Shown: one piece after another, positions 35,298-45,039 of the stretch | Layout: every line of letters starts with the position of its first letter | Position numbering within the stretch: position 1 is the first letter of the stretch | NCBI GenBank assembly: GCA_903860975.1 | Contig: CAIOSI010000041.1 | Coordinates: 1 to 64,000, forward strand | Source: an uncultured Alphaproteobacteria bacterium | GTDB taxonomy: Bacteria > Pseudomonadota > Alphaproteobacteria > Caulobacterales > Caulobacteraceae | DNA: 64,000 bases | Reading direction: 5' to 3' | Program-made: the position numbers and the translations under genes | The notes under the pieces: model-generated | Seen by the model: only the letters and a program-made list of their open reading frames with translations | Told to the model about the DNA's origin: nothing | Databases searched by the model: none

Positions 35298-35827
35298 CGC
35301 GGCGCCAGGATCATGATCATTTGACGGCCTTCCATGCGCGGCTCGTATTCACACTTTGCGATAGGCTCAAAGTCGGCGCGCACCCGTTGCAGCAGCTTCA
35401 TGCCAAGCTCGGGGTGCGCCAACTCACGACCACGGAATCGCAGGGTGACCTTCACCTTGTCGCCCTCTTCAAAGAAGCGATTCATGGAACGCTGCTTCAC
35501 TTCGTAGTCGTGGATGTCAATGTTCGGCCGGAGTTTTATCTCCTTGATTTCCTGAACCTTTTGCCGCTTTCGCGCCTCGTTCTTTTTCTTCTGCTCCTGG
35601 AACTTGAACTTTCCGTAGTCCAGAATTTTGCAAACGGGCGGATCCGCGTTCGGAACGATCTCCACCAGGTCCAGACCCGCCTCTTCGGCGGCTTCCAGGG
35701 CTGAGGAGGTTGGCATGACGCCTTGCTTCTCGCCGTGCTGGTCGATCAGCAGAACCTTGGGAACGCGGATTTCATCATTGATGCGCGGCCCGTCCTTGAC
35801 GGGGGGCGCCTGCATGGGGCGGCGAAT
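35294..35827 (-). CDS. infC: Translation initiation factor IF-3, probable AUU start
   Basis: A 177-residue IF-3 that binds the 30S subunit and proofreads start codons. Domains are the N-terminal [19 protein letters not shown] to [20 protein letters not shown], a lysine-rich linker ([20 protein letters not shown]), and the C-terminal [20 protein letters not shown] with [16 protein letters not shown]. Start choice: AGGAG lies eight bases before an in-frame ATT (then CGC CGC CCC ATG). A TTG two codons earlier is too close to the AGGAG, and the in-frame ATG is twenty bases away. In E. coli infC also starts with AUU, by which IF-3 represses its own translation; the same control is inferred. Confidence 0.96.
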   Translation of the reverse strand: MRRPMQAPPVKDGPRINDEIRVPKVLLIDQHGEKQGVMPTSSALEAAEEAGLDLVEIVPNADPPVCKILDYGKFKFQEQKKKNEARKRQKVQEIKEIKLRPNIDIHDYEVKQRSMNRFFEEGDKVKVTLRFRGRELAHPELGMKLLQRVRADFEPIAKCEYEPRMEGRQMIMILAPR

Positions 35828-35835
35828 AGGCAAGG

Positions 35836-35840
35836 CTCCT
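35836..35840 (-). promoter_or_regulatory. Shine-Dalgarno of infC deciding an AUU start
   Basis: AGGAG with eight bases to ATT at 35827-35825. The spacing is ideal for ATT, too short for the TTG (two bases) and too long for the downstream ATG (20 bases). Confidence 0.7.
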
Positions 35841-35897
35841 AATGTTGTTTCAACAGAAACGCCGGGGCGCGTTCAGCGCTCTGGCCGGTCGCAACAG

Positions 35898-35926
35898 TAT
35901 ATGATTTAGCGACCTTACGCTATCAA
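35898..35926 (-). promoter_or_regulatory. Candidate sigma-70 promoter of infC
   Basis: On the minus strand TTGATA, 17 bases, CATATA, placing the transcript start near 35891, about 65 bases before the infC start codon. It lies between the end of the GT9 gene and infC. Confidence 0.55.
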
Positions 35927-35934
35927 GCCGCCGT

Positions 35935-36912
35935 CTAGGGCGTGGGGAGCAAAGCTGCCGCCGCCTGCGCTACTTTCGCCACAGGAAGTTCCGACAGCTT
36001 GGCTGCCCGCAGGACCGCGACATTGCCTCGCGGCGCCGATAGCTGCGGATCCGACGCACTCGAGAAGAGCACGACCGTTGGCGCGCCTGCCGCGGCAGCC
36101 AGATGCAGGGGTCCGGTGTCGTTGCCGATAGCGAGCGCAGCCTTCGCGCCGAGTACCGCAATCGAGGCGAAATCGGTGCGGCCCGTCAGATCTCTGGCCC
36201 GCGGAACCTGGCGCTGGATCGATTGGGCCAATGCCGCTTCTTGCGGACCGCCGATGATCACAATGTCCAAACCGCGGGAATAGAGGATGCGGGCAAGCTC
36301 GCCATAACGGTCTACGGGCCAGCGTTTCTCCGGGCGATGCGCTGAGCCACCAGGCACGAACATCACATAGGGCTTGGCCTTAACGCCGCTGGCCGGTGGC
36401 CGCGAACCCTCCGCGCGGCCCAGGACCCAAGACAGGTCCGGCGCGGGCGCAGCCCCTTGCCGCGTCGGAGCGTCAGGCCAAATGCCGGCATACATCAACT
36501 GGTCGGCCTGGCGCTCCAGGGTGTGCATCTGGTTTCGTAGCGGGTTGGCGTGCGCCAGCGAACAGCCGAACGCGATCCCTGACCACGGCGGAGGATTGGG
36601 CCTCATGACCTGAAAAATTCGGTTCGAATGCGAGGAGGTCTGCAGGTCATACACCCGTGTGTAGCCCGCAGCACGCAATCGGGTTCTAAGCGCGATCCAT
36701 TGGGCGAAACCCTCCGGCCGTCCGTCGGTGAAGACCGCATTGAAGTAGGGCGATGCCTTGGCCAAACCCTCGAAGGGGGGCGTCGTCAGAAGGCTGATTT
36801 GGGCCTTCGGATGGGCCTGGCGAATCTTCTTCATTGCCGCCAGCGCCAAGACGAAATCGCCCAGAGCCGACAGCTTAATGACCAGGATCCTTTGGACTTC
36901 GCGTTTGGCCAT
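35935..36912 (-). CDS. Glycosyltransferase family 9 (heptosyltransferase-like)
   Basis: A 325-residue GT-B enzyme of the ADP-heptose:LPS heptosyltransferase family. The N-terminus ILVIKLSALGDFVLALAAMK is the hallmark loop (acceptor binding, Gly-Asp). The C-terminal nucleotide-sugar domain shows YVMFVPGGSAHRPEKRWPVD (about 200-220), DIVIIGGPQEAALAQSI and AIGNDTGPLHLAAAAGAPTV (GNDTGPMH motif). The frame extends over 120 codons upstream through the preceding gene; the start chosen is the ATG overlapping the GT4 stop (TGATG). It likely adds a heptose or similar sugar to the lipid A core. Confidence 0.92.
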   Translation of the reverse strand: MAKREVQRILVIKLSALGDFVLALAAMKKIRQAHPKAQISLLTTPPFEGLAKASPYFNAVFTDGRPEGFAQWIALRTRLRAAGYTRVYDLQTSSHSNRIFQVMRPNPPPWSGIAFGCSLAHANPLRNQMHTLERQADQLMYAGIWPDAPTRQGAAPAPDLSWVLGRAEGSRPPASGVKAKPYVMFVPGGSAHRPEKRWPVDRYGELARILYSRGLDIVIIGGPQEAALAQSIQRQVPRARDLTGRTDFASIAVLGAKAALAIGNDTGPLHLAAAAGAPTVVLFSSASDPQLSAPRGNVAVLRAAKLSELPVAKVAQAAAALLPTP

Positions 36913-38093
36913 CACCGGCTTTCTGCGGAGAGGCGGCGGGTGTGTAGGATCCGTTCGTAGGCCGCAAGCGTTTCGGCGCACATGACGTCGACGCGATAGC
37001 GCTGGCGGGTGCGGTTCAGGCCAATCTGGCCCATTTCCGCGCGCTTGCTGGGGCCGAGATCGATCGCGCGGACCATAGCGCTGGCCCAGGCCTGCGGATT
37101 TGAGGGCGCCGTCAGCCACCCGGACAGGCCATCCGCAACCGTCTCCATGGTCCCGCCGTGGTTCGACGCGATGACGGTACGGCCCATGGCCTGCGGCTCG
37201 ACGGCAGCGCGTCCGAAGGATTCCGGGACGATCGTGGGCAGGATCGCGATATCGGCGAGGAGGTAGGCGGCGGGCATATCGTTGCAATGGCCAACGATCC
37301 GGACCTGCGCATCGAGCCCGGCCGCGGCAATCGCCGAAGCGAGTTCCTCGCCATAGCCCGTACGGCCCTGATCATCGCCAGCGAAAAGAATGACGAAATC
37401 CTCGCGACCTTCTGCCTTCATCATTGCCGCAGCCGCGATGATCGTCAGGTGGCCCTTCAGGCGGGTTAGTCGTCCAGCGAGCAATAACTTCGTACGTCGG
37501 TCACCAGCCGCTATCCCCCAGGCCTGGCGCAGGGCGTCGATCCGATCGGCCGTCACCCACGAGGGGTTGAAGCGATCAAGATCGATACCTCGCGGGATCG
37601 AGATAACTTTATCGGGGTCCAAATGGTGTTCGGCCAGCACGTGATCACGGGTGTAGTCGGAGTTAGCGATCACCAGGTCTCCGCGGGTCATCACAGCGTT
37701 GTACCAGCGCTTTAGACCTGACTTGGCTTTGTAGACCCCATGGTAGGTGGCGACGAACGGCGTATTGGTGATATGCGCCGCCGCGAGGGCAGAGAATGCC
37801 GGCGCGCGTGAGCGCGCATGCACCAAACTCACGTTTTCCTGGCGGATCAGGTCCACCAGGCGCGCTGCGTTGCCGAGCATCACGAGTGGATTTTTCGATT
37901 GAACGGGCATCTGGGCCAGGCGCGCGCCGTCGCCTTCCAACCTGGCGACCATCCGCCCGCCTCGGGTGGCGACCAGCGCATTGCCACCGCTGGCGATGAC
38001 CGCGCGCGCGACGTCGAGCGTTGTCTGCTCAGCGCCGCCGGTTTCTAACTCCGGGACAACTTGCAGCAGGGTGAAATTTTCAGGAAGCGCCAC
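36912..38093 (-). CDS. Glycosyltransferase family 4
   Basis: A 393-residue GT-B retaining glycosyltransferase. N-terminal acceptor side: LLQVVPELETGGAEQTTLDV (GGAE loop) and VHARSRAPAFSALAAAHI. The C-terminal donor domain has TKLLLAGRLTRLKGHLTIIA (about 210-230), VRIVGHCNDMPAAYLLADIA and PTIVPESFGRAAVEPQAMGR, the E-x7-E motif for nucleotide-sugar binding. It is cotranscribed with the GT9 gene (one-base stop-start overlap). Together they probably build the LPS core oligosaccharide. Confidence 0.93.
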   Translation of the reverse strand: MALPENFTLLQVVPELETGGAEQTTLDVARAVIASGGNALVATRGGRMVARLEGDGARLAQMPVQSKNPLVMLGNAARLVDLIRQENVSLVHARSRAPAFSALAAAHITNTPFVATYHGVYKAKSGLKRWYNAVMTRGDLVIANSDYTRDHVLAEHHLDPDKVISIPRGIDLDRFNPSWVTADRIDALRQAWGIAAGDRRTKLLLAGRLTRLKGHLTIIAAAAMMKAEGREDFVILFAGDDQGRTGYGEELASAIAAAGLDAQVRIVGHCNDMPAAYLLADIAILPTIVPESFGRAAVEPQAMGRTVIASNHGGTMETVADGLSGWLTAPSNPQAWASAMVRAIDLGPSKRAEMGQIGLNRTRQRYRVDVMCAETLAAYERILHTRRLSAESR

Positions 38094-38153
38094 AATCTCT
38101 GCATAACCCGAAACGGGGTGGCGTAAAGGCGTCGTCGCGCTATCAATCCGTCG

Positions 38154-38912
38154 ATGAGCGAAAGCGCCGGAAATCTTGATCGGCTGGGCGGCGAAAAGAT
38201 TGCCTGGCGCCGCGTCGCCGGACGCGGCCCGACGATCCTTTGGTTGGGCGGATTCCGGTCCGATATGACGGGCGCAAAGGCCGAGGCCCTGGCTGACTGG
38301 GCCAAAGTGCAGGGGCGCGCCTACCTACGATTCGACTATCTGGGTCATGGAGAATCGACCGGGGATTTCCAGGCCAAAGGGACGATCACGCGTTGGCGCG
38401 AAGATTCTCTGGCGGTACTCGATCAGTTGGTCGAAGGCCCGGTCGTTTTGGTAGGCTCCTCAATGGGCGGTTGGATTGCCTGCCTCCTTGCGATCGCACG
38501 ACCCGAACGGGTGCGCGCGATGGTGCTGATTGCGCCGGCTGCGGACTTCACGGAAAAATTGATGGTGCCTGAGATCTCCCCTGAAGGTCGCGCCGCCTTG
38601 GCTTCAGACGGCGTCTGGCTGCGAGCGTCTGATTACGGCGACCCCTACCCGATCACCCAAGCCCTGCTGGACGACGGTGCGCGATGGTCGATCCTGGGGG
38701 GCGATCCGGTTATGATCGACGTGCCTGTGCGGCTTCTACAAGGCGGCGCAGACCCAGATGTTCCTTGGCGTCACGCACTGGAGCTTGCGCAAACGATCGA
38801 GGGTCAGGACGTCACGTTCACGCTCATCAAGGACGGCGATCACCGTCTGTCCCGGCCTCAGGATATCGCCAGGCTTATCGCGGCGGTGGCTGAAGTCGGC
38901 TTATGTGTTTGA
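38154..38912 (+). CDS. Alpha/beta hydrolase
   Basis: A 252-residue hydrolase resembling the ABHD10/acyl-protein-thioesterase-like group. The fold starts with TILWLGGFRSDMTGAKAEAL (oxyanion strand), then RFDYLGHGESTGDF, the nucleophile elbow VVLVGSSMGGWIACLLA (G-S-S-M-G, Ser about 103) and, near the end, LLQGGADPDVPWRHALEL (Asp) and LIKDGDHRLSRPQDI (His). Triad Ser-Asp-His is complete. No signal peptide; cytoplasmic. Substrate unknown. It diverges from the GT4 gene with a 60-bp gap. Confidence 0.88.
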   Translation: MSESAGNLDRLGGEKIAWRRVAGRGPTILWLGGFRSDMTGAKAEALADWAKVQGRAYLRFDYLGHGESTGDFQAKGTITRWREDSLAVLDQLVEGPVVLVGSSMGGWIACLLAIARPERVRAMVLIAPAADFTEKLMVPEISPEGRAALASDGVWLRASDYGDPYPITQALLDDGARWSILGGDPVMIDVPVRLLQGGADPDVPWRHALELAQTIEGQDVTFTLIKDGDHRLSRPQDIARLIAAVAEVGLCV

Positions 38913-39001
38913 CGCGCCCCGTTCACCCAGGCTAGGCGGGGGGCAACGCGAAAACGCAGCGACCTGGCTCGCCACCGGCGAGGCGGCCCGCCGCGTGATT
39001 T

Positions 39002-39871
39002 TTAGCCGCCACTCGCCAAGATCGCAGCCAGGCCTTCGCGGTAAGTCGGATAATCGGGCCTCCAGCCGAGTTCGGCCTTCGCGCGGGCGTTGGAGACCCG
39101 CTTGCTCTCAAGATAGAAGCGCCGGGCCGTGGGCGATAAGCCGGCCTCGGCCAGAAGGACGGCTGGCGGCGACGGCAGACTCAGTAACTCCGCGGCGTAA
39201 GCGATGACTTCGGCGTTTGCGGCGGGCTCATCGTCACAGAGGTTGTAGATCCCGGCCGCTCTTGGACGGGTCATCGAGGCCTCCAGCCCCGATGCCAGGT
39301 CTTCGACATGGATGCGAGAGAAGACCTGGCTGGGCGCGATGATGCGGCGCGCCTGGTTGGCTCGCAGGCGATCAAAGGCCGAGCGGCCCGGGCCATAGAT
39401 TCCAGGCAGGCGAAAGATCGTCACCGTCAGGCCCATGCCGCGGCCAACCTCCAGCCAGTCGCGTTCGGCGCCCACGCGGCGAGCGCCCTCCATCGACTGA
39501 GCGGCCAGTCTGCTCGTCTCGGTGACCCAGCCGCCGCGCCGATCGCCATAAACTCCTGTGGTCGACAGATATCCCACCCAATTGGGGAACGTGGTGGTTT
39601 GGGCCAGGATCGGGATCAGGGTGCGAAGGCCTGGACAGCCCTCAGCGTCCGGCGGGGCCGTCACCAGCACCGCATCGGCCTCAGACACGGCGCGCTGCAT
39701 CTCGCGTTGATTACCCAACAGAACAGGCATCACGCCCATGGCTTCCAGATCTGCGCGCCTTTCTGGACGGCGAAGGGTTCCAGCCACATGCCAGCCTTCG
39801 CCCTGCAGCCTTGCCGTAAGGGCAAGCGCAGAAAAGCCGAAGCCGAAGACGAAAAGCCGCTTGGTCTGCAC
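39002..39871 (-). CDS. NAD-dependent epimerase/dehydratase family protein (YeeZ-like)
   Basis: A 289-residue extended-SDR protein. The cofactor motif is slightly unusual: KRLFVFGFGFSALALTARLQ (GxGxxxxxL). VGYLSTTGVYGDRRGGWVTE holds the Ser/Thr-x-Tyr part (YLSTTGVYG), and GIYGPGRSAFDRLRA follows. The typical YxxxK is not obvious, as in YeeZ-type proteins, which may be non-catalytic or act as reductases. The stop of galU upstream is 5 bp away, so it forms a two-gene operon with galU and may work on sugar nucleotides. Confidence 0.8.
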   Translation of the reverse strand: MQTKRLFVFGFGFSALALTARLQGEGWHVAGTLRRPERRADLEAMGVMPVLLGNQREMQRAVSEADAVLVTAPPDAEGCPGLRTLIPILAQTTTFPNWVGYLSTTGVYGDRRGGWVTETSRLAAQSMEGARRVGAERDWLEVGRGMGLTVTIFRLPGIYGPGRSAFDRLRANQARRIIAPSQVFSRIHVEDLASGLEASMTRPRAAGIYNLCDDEPAANAEVIAYAAELLSLPSPPAVLLAEAGLSPTARRFYLESKRVSNARAKAELGWRPDYPTYREGLAAILASGG

Positions 39872-39876
39872 CGGTC

Positions 39877-40746
39877 CTAAAGCAAGGCTCTGATCGCGGC
39901 CCGTGCCTCCTCGGCAAGGTCAGGACGGCGCAATGCGAAGGCCACATTGGCTCTAAGCAGGCCAATCTTATCGCCGCAGTCGTAAGTCGTTCCCTCGTAC
40001 TCCAACGCATGGAAGGACTGCGTCTTCATCAGACTGAACATGCCGTCGGTCAGCTGGATCTCCCCGCCCGCACCGCGCTCCTGGGTCTCCAAGATGTTGA
40101 AGATTTCCGGCTGGAGAATGTATCGACCTGAGATGAAAAGGTTCGACGGTTCAGTTCCCAGCGGAGGCTTTTCGACCATCCCCGTCATCCGGTTTAACCG
40201 CCCGTTCTGCCCGTCAAGCGCGACGATGCCATATTTGTGCGTTTCGCCCTCGGGGGCAGGTTCGACAACGACGATGTTGCCGCCTACCTTTTCGTAGGCC
40301 TCGACCGCTTGAGCCAAAGCCGAGCGTTCTGTTGCCATCAGCATGTCCGGCAGCATGACCGCAAAGGGCTCGTTGCCGATGACATCGCGGGCGCACCAAA
40401 CGGCATGGCCCAGGCCCAGGGGTGCCATCTGGCGGATGAAACTCATCTGTCCCGGGACGGGCAGATCTCGTCGCACATCGGCCAAGATTTCGGTCTTACC
40501 CTTGGCCTCAAGCGCGGCCTCGATCTCCGGATTGGAGTCGAAATAATCCTCGATGGCACCTTGGCCGCGACCGACGATGAAGACGAAGTGCTCTATTCCG
40601 GCGGCGCGCGCTTCCTCCACGACGTAGGACAAGATGGGCCTGTCGACGACATTTAGAAGGTTTTTGGGTGTGGTCTTGGCCCCTGGCAGTACCCGTGTTC
40701 CCATGCCAGCCACCGGCAATACCGCCTTGCGAACACGCCCGTTCAT
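39877..40746 (-). CDS. galU: UTP--glucose-1-phosphate uridylyltransferase
   Basis: A 289-residue enzyme making UDP-glucose from UTP and glucose-1-phosphate. Signature at the N-terminus: VRKAVLPVAGMGTRVLPGAK followed by TTPKNLLNVVDRPILSYVVE, then FVIVGRGQGAIEDYFD, MAPLGLGHAVWCARDVIGNE and EKPPLGTEPSNLFISGRYIL. The frame is open 59 codons upstream, but the ATG chosen has GGAGAG nine bases before it. The product feeds UDP-glucose dehydrogenase, encoded 5 kb away, and glucan/LPS synthesis. Confidence 0.96.
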   Translation of the reverse strand: MNGRVRKAVLPVAGMGTRVLPGAKTTPKNLLNVVDRPILSYVVEEARAAGIEHFVFIVGRGQGAIEDYFDSNPEIEAALEAKGKTEILADVRRDLPVPGQMSFIRQMAPLGLGHAVWCARDVIGNEPFAVMLPDMLMATERSALAQAVEAYEKVGGNIVVVEPAPEGETHKYGIVALDGQNGRLNRMTGMVEKPPLGTEPSNLFISGRYILQPEIFNILETQERGAGGEIQLTDGMFSLMKTQSFHALEYEGTTYDCGDKIGLLRANVAFALRRPDLAEEARAAIRALL

Positions 40747-40989
40747 CCAATTCTCTCCGACTGCGATCACGGGCCAGGGTTTGGCCGTGCCCCCTACCAA
40801 ACGCCATTTCTTGCGAGGCGCGCGCTTCATATTGCGTCGCCCTAGACAAGGTAAGACTTGAAATCCATCGCGACAGCGACGAAAAAGCGTCCCGGACGCA
40901 CGATCACGATTTCGGGAACTCACGAAGCCGTGTAAGAGTCGCCCATTGTCGGGGGATCGTCCTCCATAGTCCTCCAGGGGAGCAATTCC

Positions 40990-41262
40990 ATGAATCTGCG
41001 TATCATCACTTCCGTTGCCGTCGCCGCCGGTCTGGCCCTGAGCCTGTCCGCCTGCGCCAAGAAAGCCGACGACGCTGCCGCGACCACGACCCCGGCAGCT
41101 GATTCGGCCGCGACTGCTGCGGCTCCTGCCGCCGCCGCCGCCGCCGCTCCTGCGGCCGCCGACGCTGCAGCTCCCGCCGCCGCTGCCGCCCCCGCGGCTG
41201 CTGAGGCTGCTGCTCCGGCCGCTGCTGCTGGCGCGATGGCTTCCACGCCTGCGAAGAAGTAA
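40990..41262 (+). CDS. Alanine-rich small lipoprotein
   Basis: A 90-residue lipoprotein: signal TSVAVAAGLALSLSACAKK with the lipidated Cys at about residue 22, then about 60 residues almost entirely Ala with Pro, Asp, Glu and Thr, ending STPAKK. AGGGGAG precedes the ATG. The Ala/Pro tail could be an extended or helical spacer between outer membrane and wall. A strong terminator follows, suggesting a highly expressed monocistronic gene. No known domain. Confidence 0.75.
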   Translation: MNLRIITSVAVAAGLALSLSACAKKADDAAATTTPAADSAATAAAPAAAAAAAPAAADAAAPAAAAAPAAAEAAAPAAAAGAMASTPAKK

Positions 41263-41296
41263 GATCCAAACCTTCAGGGTTTAGATCTAAAGGCTC

Positions 41297-41330
41297 GGCC
41301 GCCCCTCACGGGGCGGCCGTTGCTTTTTTA
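41297..41330 (+). terminator. Strong intrinsic terminator after the Ala-rich lipoprotein gene
   Basis: A perfect ten-base-pair stem CGGCCGCCCC / GGGGCGGCCG with loop TCAC, followed by TTGCTTTTTT. It separates the lipoprotein gene from the convergent glmS. Confidence 0.92.
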
Positions 41331-41399
41331 GGGTGCGACTGCGGCACCCAGAAATCTCCGCTGTCGCGGTTGCGCCAAAGCGGGTGGCCCCAAGCGTGG

Positions 41400-43220
41400 C
41401 TATTCCACCGTTACGGACTTGGCCAGGTTGCGCGGCTGATCGACGTCGGCACCTTTTTGGACAGCGACGTAGTAGGCGAGCAGCTGTATCGGCGCAGCCA
41501 TCACCAAGGGCGCGATCAAGGGATCGCTCTTTGGAGCGGTCACGACAACGCGGGCGCCGGCAGGCGCATGTTTCTGGCCCTCGGGGTCTGTGATGAACAC
41601 CACCTGGCCACCGCGAGCCATGACCTCGCTCATATTCGAGGCCGACTTTTCAAAATAGCTGTCAAACGGCGCCAGAATGACGATCGGCGTGTTTTCATCG
41701 ACAAGCGCGATAGGGCCGTGTTTGAGCTCGCCCGCCGCATATCCCTCCGCGTGGATGTAGCTGATTTCCTTAAGTTTCAAGGCACCCTCAAGCGCCAGGG
41801 GATACATGGGTCCGCGACCTAAGAATAGCACGTCGCGGGCCTTAGAAATCTCCGCTGCCACCGCCTTTACAGCGTCTTCCAAATTGATCGATTCGGCGAT
41901 CAGACGCGGAGCGCCCAGCAGCACATGGACAAGGCGCTTCTCCTCGGCCTCGTCGATCTGGTTGCGTGCCCGGGCAGCTGATACGGCCAGGGCGGTGAGC
42001 ACGCTGATCTGGGCCGTGAAGGCCTTCGTTGAGGCGACACCGATTTCGGGTCCGCAATGGATCGGCCAGACCACATCGACTTCGCGGGCCATGGTCGATT
42101 CTTGAGCGTTTACGACCGCCGCACTCTGCATACCCTTGGCTTGGCAGTAACGCAGGGCTGCAAGCGTGTCGGCCGTCTCTCCCGATTGCGACATCGCAAT
42201 GACCAGCGAGCCGGAGGAAAGCGCCGGTTGTCGGTAGCGGAATTCCGAGGCGATCTCGACGTCCACCGGCAGGTCTGCGAGCTGTTCGATGGCATATTTG
42301 CCCAGCAGACCGGCAATGTAAGAGGTGCCGCAGGCGACGATCTGAATTCGATCAAGTTTCGCGAAATCGATACCGCCTGGCACGGCCGTGCGCTCGGTGA
42401 GTGTGTCAACGTAGGCCGCGATCGTGCGTTGGCAGCCTTCCGGCTGATCATGGATCTCCTTTTCCATGAAATGGCGGTAGTTGCCTTTCTCTACCAGCGC
42501 TGCCGAGGCGGCCACCGTACGCACTTCGCGCTGTACGACCTGGCCGTGCTCGTCAAATATCTCTGCTTTTTGGTGGTTGATCGCGACGTAATCGCCCTCC
42601 TCCAAATAGGCGATCTTGTTGGTGAAGGGCCCTACGGCAAGAGCGTCCGATCCCAGGAACATCTCGCCGTCGCCATAGCCAACGACCAGTGGACTGCCCT
42701 TTCGGGCACCCATTATCAGGTCGCTTTCGCCGTCAATCAGCACACTGATAGCGTAGGCGCCGCTCAGCTGGTCGAGGGCTGCCTTTAGCGCTTCGACGGG
42801 CTTCTTGCCGCTCTCCAACTCAAAGTCGATAAGGGCGGCGATGACCTCGGTGTCGGTATCGCTCTCGAAGCTACGCCCCTTGGCCCTCAGCGCCTCGCGC
42901 AGCTCAGCATAGTTTTCGATGATTCCGTTATGCACCAAGGTAACCCGACCGGCGGTGTGCGGGTGAGCGTTGCGGGTGCTTGGGCCACCATGAGTCGCCC
43001 AGCGGGTATGGCCAATACCGACGGTGGCGTTCAGTGGATCGGAGGCTAGAACCTCCTCCAGAGCCTTGATTTTCCCCGCAGCCCTGCGGCGTTCCACATG
43101 ACCATTGACGACGCCCGCCACCCCAGCGGAATCGTAGCCGCGGTATTCAAGGCGCTTCAGGCTATCGAGCAGACGCTCCTGCACGGAGCTTCGTCCGACG
43201 ATGCCGATGATGCCGCACAT
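41400..43220 (-). CDS. glmS: Glutamine--fructose-6-phosphate aminotransferase (isomerizing)
   Basis: A 606-residue enzyme producing glucosamine-6-phosphate, the entry to UDP-GlcNAc for peptidoglycan and lipid A. The N-terminal Ntn glutaminase has Cys2 ([10 protein letters not shown]), [13 protein letters not shown] and [20 protein letters not shown]. Two SIS domains follow (about 290-425 and 460-595) with [30 protein letters not shown] and [20 protein letters not shown]; the C-terminal end is [12 protein letters not shown]. It diverges from glmM, the next enzyme in the pathway. No glmS ribozyme is expected or visible. Confidence 0.98.
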   Translation of the reverse strand: MCGIIGIVGRSSVQERLLDSLKRLEYRGYDSAGVAGVVNGHVERRRAAGKIKALEEVLASDPLNATVGIGHTRWATHGGPSTRNAHPHTAGRVTLVHNGIIENYAELREALRAKGRSFESDTDTEVIAALIDFELESGKKPVEALKAALDQLSGAYAISVLIDGESDLIMGARKGSPLVVGYGDGEMFLGSDALAVGPFTNKIAYLEEGDYVAINHQKAEIFDEHGQVVQREVRTVAASAALVEKGNYRHFMEKEIHDQPEGCQRTIAAYVDTLTERTAVPGGIDFAKLDRIQIVACGTSYIAGLLGKYAIEQLADLPVDVEIASEFRYRQPALSSGSLVIAMSQSGETADTLAALRYCQAKGMQSAAVVNAQESTMAREVDVVWPIHCGPEIGVASTKAFTAQISVLTALAVSAARARNQIDEAEEKRLVHVLLGAPRLIAESINLEDAVKAVAAEISKARDVLFLGRGPMYPLALEGALKLKEISYIHAEGYAAGELKHGPIALVDENTPIVILAPFDSYFEKSASNMSEVMARGGQVVFITDPEGQKHAPAGARVVVTAPKSDPLIAPLVMAAPIQLLAYYVAVQKGADVDQPRNLAKSVTVE

Positions 43221-43342
43221 GGGGTAAGGCGTCCTTTTATGTTAGTTCGTCGCGGTTGCTAAAGCGCGCGAGAGTGCGGCTTTATCATCCGCTCAACGTA
43301 CGTCGACTAAATCTGGGTTTCGGATCGTTTCGTGAGAACTCG

Positions 43343-44695
43343 ATGAACAAGCGCGCTTATTTTGGAACCGATGGGATTCGCGGTCAGGCCAACCGCTTCC
43401 CGATGACAGCAGAAGTCGCCCTGAGGTGTGGGATGGCCGCGGGAAAGCTGTTCATGTCCAAGGACGACCGACGCCATCTCGTGGTGATTGGCAAGGACAC
43501 CCGCTTGTCGGGTTATATGGTTGAGCCCGCCCTGGTCGCCGGTTTCGCTAGCGTAGGCATGGACGTTCGCCTGCTGGGGCCCATGCCGACGCCAGGGGTC
43601 GCCATGATGACCCGCTCTCTGCGTGCCGACCTTGGCGTGATGATTTCTGCCTCGCACAACGCCTATATCGACAATGGAATCAAACTCTTCGGTCCAGATG
43701 GATACAAGCTGTCCGATGAGCGAGAGTTGGAGATAGAGGCTTTCATGGACCAGGGCCTAGCTGATGGCTTGGCTGGCCCCACACAGCTTGGCCGAGTCGC
43801 GCGAGTGGATGATTCTCAGGCGCGTTATGTTGAGATCGCCAAGGCGACCTTTCCGCGCCGGCTTGATCTGTCGGGTCTGCGGGTCGTGATCGATTGCGCC
43901 CATGGCGCAGCCTACAAGGTTGCTCCTGTTGTGCTCTACGAACTGGGCGCCGAGGTCATCAAGATCGGCGTCGACCCGGATGGCACAAACATCAATGCCG
44001 ACTGCGGCTCCACCCACCCCGAAGCGGTTGTCGCTGCGGTGAAAGAATATCGCGCTGACATTGGCATCGCGCTGGATGGCGACGCCGACAGGCTGGTGAT
44101 CTGTGACGAGAAGGGTCAAGTCGTCGACGGCGATCAGATCATGGCCTTGATAGCCGCCGATTGGGACCGACGCGGCAAACTGCGCGGCGGCGGCGTGGTC
44201 GCCACCGTAATGTCCAATCTCGGCCTCGAGCGCTTTCTCAGGGACCGCAAGCTCAAGCTGGAGCGCACGGCCGTCGGCGATCGCGCCGTGATGATGCGGA
44301 TGCGCGAAGGCGGCTTCAACCTGGGCGGTGAACAGTCTGGCCACATCATTCTCTCCGACTTCTCAACGACAGGCGATGGGCTCCTTGCCGCCCTACAGTT
44401 GCTGGCCGTGCTGAAAGAGGGCGACAAGCCGATGAGCGCGCTCGCGCGCCAGTTCGAGCCTGTTCCTCAGAAGCTGGAAAACGTCCGCTTCGTTGGAGGC
44501 AAACCATTGGAGGACCCTGGCGTTCAGGGCGCTATCGCCAATGCTGAACTTCGGCTCAACGGCTCTGGCCGTGTGCTTGTCCGAGCCTCGGGCACCGAGC
44601 CGCTGATCCGCATTATGGCTGAGGGCGATGACGAAAAGCTTGTCGCCCAGGTGGTCAAGGAAATCGCTGGCGCCGTGAAGAAGGCGGCCGCCTGA
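43343..44695 (+). CDS. glmM: Phosphoglucosamine mutase
   Basis: A 450-residue enzyme converting glucosamine-6-P to glucosamine-1-P. Hallmarks: [20 protein letters not shown] (N-terminal), [20 protein letters not shown] (phosphoserine loop, Ser about 100), [20 protein letters not shown] (metal loop D-G-D-x-D-R) and [20 protein letters not shown] (C-terminal phosphate loop). The frame begins 29 codons earlier, but [14 protein letters not shown] is the family start. It diverges from glmS and so shares a control region with it. Confidence 0.98.
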   Translation: MNKRAYFGTDGIRGQANRFPMTAEVALRCGMAAGKLFMSKDDRRHLVVIGKDTRLSGYMVEPALVAGFASVGMDVRLLGPMPTPGVAMMTRSLRADLGVMISASHNAYIDNGIKLFGPDGYKLSDERELEIEAFMDQGLADGLAGPTQLGRVARVDDSQARYVEIAKATFPRRLDLSGLRVVIDCAHGAAYKVAPVVLYELGAEVIKIGVDPDGTNINADCGSTHPEAVVAAVKEYRADIGIALDGDADRLVICDEKGQVVDGDQIMALIAADWDRRGKLRGGGVVATVMSNLGLERFLRDRKLKLERTAVGDRAVMMRMREGGFNLGGEQSGHIILSDFSTTGDGLLAALQLLAVLKEGDKPMSALARQFEPVPQKLENVRFVGGKPLEDPGVQGAIANAELRLNGSGRVLVRASGTEPLIRIMAEGDDEKLVAQVVKEIAGAVKKAAA

Positions 44696-45039
44696 GAGCT
44701 GCGAGGCTGATTTCGCAGCAAGGAAATCGCCGGAACTGTGCGAGGCCGATGTTTTGGTGACCGCCATCGCCTGGCTTTCTGTCATCAGCATATTTGCGAT
44801 GCAGGTTCTGCTGGGTGCCCGCTGTCCTACACGGCTGAGGCCGCGATTTGGGCTCATTCATCGGAAGGATCGGCGCATCGCTTGTCATCGCCGCCCGACA
44901 ATGGCGGGCCCAGTGCAACCTAATGCGAGGCCAATACCTCTGATGCGCATCCCCCCTACCCAAGCGGAAAAGATTGTGACAGTCTCGTAATCTCCGAACC
45001 GCTCGACCGGTGCGGAGCTATAAAAGTTTGGGAGAAACG
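44696..45039. other. 344-bp intergenic region
   Basis: No gene that I can support. A short hairpin GCTGCGA...TCGCAGC lies at 44698-44719 just past the glmM stop, without a T run. A plus-strand frame at 44754-44990 starts with a hydrophobic stretch but then turns Arg/Pro-rich, has no ribosome-binding site and looks like chance. Confidence 0.3.

Noticed and set aside
41400-43220. Possible glmS ribozyme or GlmZ-type control upstream of glmS
   Set aside because: The glmS ribozyme is a Firmicutes feature and the 120-bp divergent gap to glmM is too short and shows no such fold.
44754-44990. GTG-started frame with a hydrophobic N-terminus after glmM
   Set aside because: No ribosome-binding site, turns into Arg/Pro-rich sequence typical of out-of-frame GC-rich DNA.
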